Source of the DNA: an uncultured Ruminococcus sp.
GTDB taxonomy: Bacteria; Bacillota; Clostridia; Oscillospirales; CAG-272
Reading direction: 5' to 3'
Assembly (NCBI GenBank): GCA_902778205.1
Contig: CACYWX010000206.1
Span: 1-6,119 of the forward strand
Length of the DNA: 6,119 nt
Below, piece by piece: positions 4,813 to 6,119 of this stretch; within the stretch, counting starts at the first letter, position 1, and every line of letters begins with the position of its first letter. The notes beneath the pieces are model-generated. The model was given only the letters and a program-made list of their open reading frames with translations, ran no database searches and was not told the DNA's origin. Made by a program: the position numbers and the translations under genes.

Positions 4813-6119
4813 TCAGTAGCTCGTCCTCGCAATGACGTTGTCCTGCAGATCCCGGGACAGGCGGACGAAGTAGTCGCTGTAGCCGCCCACCCGGACGATC
4901 AGATCCCCGTACTGCTCGGGGTGCTTCTGGGCATTCTTCAGCTCGTCGGCGGAAAGCACGTTGACGGACAGCTGCTGACCGCCTCCCGCGAAATAGGCCT
5001 TCGCCAGATGTACGAAGGAGTCCATGCCCTTCTCCGTGCCGAAGACCGCCTTGTCGAACCGGAGCTGGAACACGAAGCCGCTTGTGACCTCCGTCTGGTC
5101 GTAGGTCAGGGCCGATTTCACCGCCGCCGTGGGTCCGCAGACGTCCTGTCCGGGAACCGCGCCGATGCAGTCCGCGAACATGGGATCGCCCCGCAGATGG
5201 CCGTTCGGCAGAGCGGGACAGACGCGCCCGTTGTTGGCGGCCCGGCTGAAGGTGGAGCATCCGCCGGCGAAGGAGCCGCCCCGGAAGGTGTGCTTCGTCT
5301 TCAGATAGGCAAACCAGTGGTCCGAGACTTCCTTCATGATCCCGTCCACGTAGGGATCGTCGTTGCCGAACTTCGGTCCCGTCTTCAGCACCGCCAGCAT
5401 GGTCTCGTACCCTTCGAAGTTGTGCTTCAAAGCCTCCAGCAGCTCCGCCATGGTGAACCGCTTTTCCTCGAAGACAAACTTTTTCACCGCCGCCAGGGAG
5501 TCCACGCAGTCCGGCATGCCCTCGGAGAGCACCTGACCGTCGCCGTAGAGCGGTCCGCCGTTCTTGTAGTCCCGGCCCGTCTCCAGGCATCCCTCCAGCA
5601 GGCAGGAGCGCAGAGGGGAGGGAGCCGTCCGGGCGTAGGTCATCTGGGAGCAGATGGAGAGGGAGGTGGAGACGTCCGTGATGTAGTCCACCTGCCGGTT
5701 GAGGGCCGTCATCAGCTCGTCGAAGGAAGCAAATTTCGCGGCGTTCCCCGTGTGGATGGAGAGCTGTTCGCCCCGCATGGTGTCATAGCCGTCCCAGAGG
5801 GCGTATTCCAGACACTTGCCGAAGTTGACCTCGCCGTCCTCCAGCCCCATGTGGGACTTGCCCATGATGTCCACCTGATTGCATCCGTTCATGCAGTAGA
5901 GATGGCTGTGGACCGGCGGGATCCCCATCTTCTCGAGGGCCGGGCACATGACCTCGTCGTTGTACAGGGCTGGCATGCCGATGCCGGTGGACAGGACCTC
6001 CGCCGCCCGCTTCCACAGGGCTTCGGGGGTGTTCCGGTGGACCCGCATGGTGATGTTCGGGGTCTGGTAGCGGTATTTCTCCGCCAGGTCCAGCACCGCC
6101 CAGCTCACCTCGTTGGTCA
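4813..6119 (-). CDS. Pyruvate formate-lyase-like glycyl radical enzyme, C-terminal part (runs off the window)
   Basis: The frame is open from the window edge to the stop TGA (complement of 4813-4815), giving 434 residues; complete family members have about 750-850, so the N-terminal part is missing. The piece opens with the barrel segment TPNITMRVHRNTPEALWKRA and TGIGMPALYNDEV, typical of the PFL-like domain. The thiyl-radical cysteine loop is CMNGCNQVD, with the likely catalytic Cys encoded at 5881-5883. The C-terminal glycyl radical domain has RVGGYSDYF, with the radical Gly encoded at 4882-4884, and ends LQDNVIARTSY. Such enzymes are made active by a radical-SAM activase, which is not in the window, and are destroyed by oxygen. 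The cysteine loop lacks the adjacent Cys-Cys of true pyruvate formate-lyase. It also has Gln where many dehydratase, decarboxylase and C-S/C-N lyase members have Glu (G-C-x-E). The substrate is therefore unassigned. It is convergent with the transporter gene. Confidence 0.9.
   Translation of the reverse strand, partial: TNEVSWAVLDLAEKYRYQTPNITMRVHRNTPEALWKRAAEVLSTGIGMPALYNDEVMCPALEKMGIPPVHSHLYCMNGCNQVDIMGKSHMGLEDGEVNFGKCLEYALWDGYDTMRGEQLSIHTGNAAKFASFDELMTALNRQVDYITDVSTSLSICSQMTYARTAPSPLRSCLLEGCLETGRDYKNGGPLYGDGQVLSEGMPDCVDSLAAVKKFVFEEKRFTMAELLEALKHNFEGYETMLAVLKTGPKFGNDDPYVDGIMKEVSDHWFAYLKTKHTFRGGSFAGGCSTFSRAANNGRVCPALPNGHLRGDPMFADCIGAVPGQDVCGPTAAVKSALTYDQTEVTSGFVFQLRFDKAVFGTEKGMDSFVHLAKAYFAGGGQQLSVNVLSADELKNAQKHPEQYGDLIVRVGGYSDYFVRLSRDLQDNVIARTSY

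Noticed and set aside
4585..4832. Two short minus-strand open frames (72 and 75 codons)
   Set aside because: They run through the terminator and the strong hairpins, overlap the stop region of the glycyl radical enzyme gene and have no domain or convincing start.
4805..5590. 261-codon minus-strand frame inside the glycyl radical enzyme gene
   Set aside because: It is an out-of-frame shadow; the other frame carries the RVGGYS and cysteine-loop motifs.
6106..6108. GTG as the start of the glycyl radical enzyme gene
   Set aside because: The frame stays open to the window edge and the protein would lack the N-terminal half of the family, so this is an internal codon of a partial gene.

Overview
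The window looks like chromosomal DNA from a G+C-rich anaerobic member of the Bacillota, most likely class Clostridia. This is inferred from strong AGGAGG-type ribosome binding sites, tightly packed genes, a glycyl radical enzyme (an oxygen-sensitive family) and a zinc-ribbon / TPM-domain gene pair of a kind common in clostridial genomes. No gene here fixes the genus.

Left block (1-2855, + strand): a run of co-directional genes with short gaps (23, 15 and 20 bases). It holds the last 33 codons of an unrecognised gene, a membrane-anchored protein with two zinc ribbons, a secreted or membrane-bound TPM-domain protein with a Ser/Gly/His-rich tail, and a 239-residue protein of unknown function with an amphipathic N-terminus. 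They look like one operon, probably an envelope-associated module of undefined role.

Middle (2856-4146): a 358-base gap carries a hairpin, a weak promoter candidate, a long A-tract/T-tract terminator (3058-3128) and then a very good promoter (TTGCAA, 17-base spacer, extended TGC-TATACT). These show that the next gene, a ten-helix EamA/DMT-family transporter, starts at GTG 3214 (310 residues) and not at the in-frame ATG 3055, which lies upstream of the promoter.

Non-coding block (4147-4812): 666 bases without a convincing intact gene but full of structure. It holds five different near-perfect hairpins in a row right after the transporter stop, a stretch of 55 codons that reads like the 3' end of a lost gene and is poorer in G+C than its neighbours, a bidirectional intrinsic terminator between the convergent genes, and several more inverted repeats up to the end of the next gene. 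It resembles an insertion remnant or a composite extragenic repeat.

Right block (4813-6119, - strand): the C-terminal 434 residues of a pyruvate formate-lyase-like glycyl radical enzyme, which runs off the window. It has both the thiyl cysteine loop and the glycyl radical motif. The active-site loop reads G-C-N-Q, where many characterised non-PFL members have G-C-x-E, so its substrate cannot be assigned by analogy. No activating enzyme gene is in the window.
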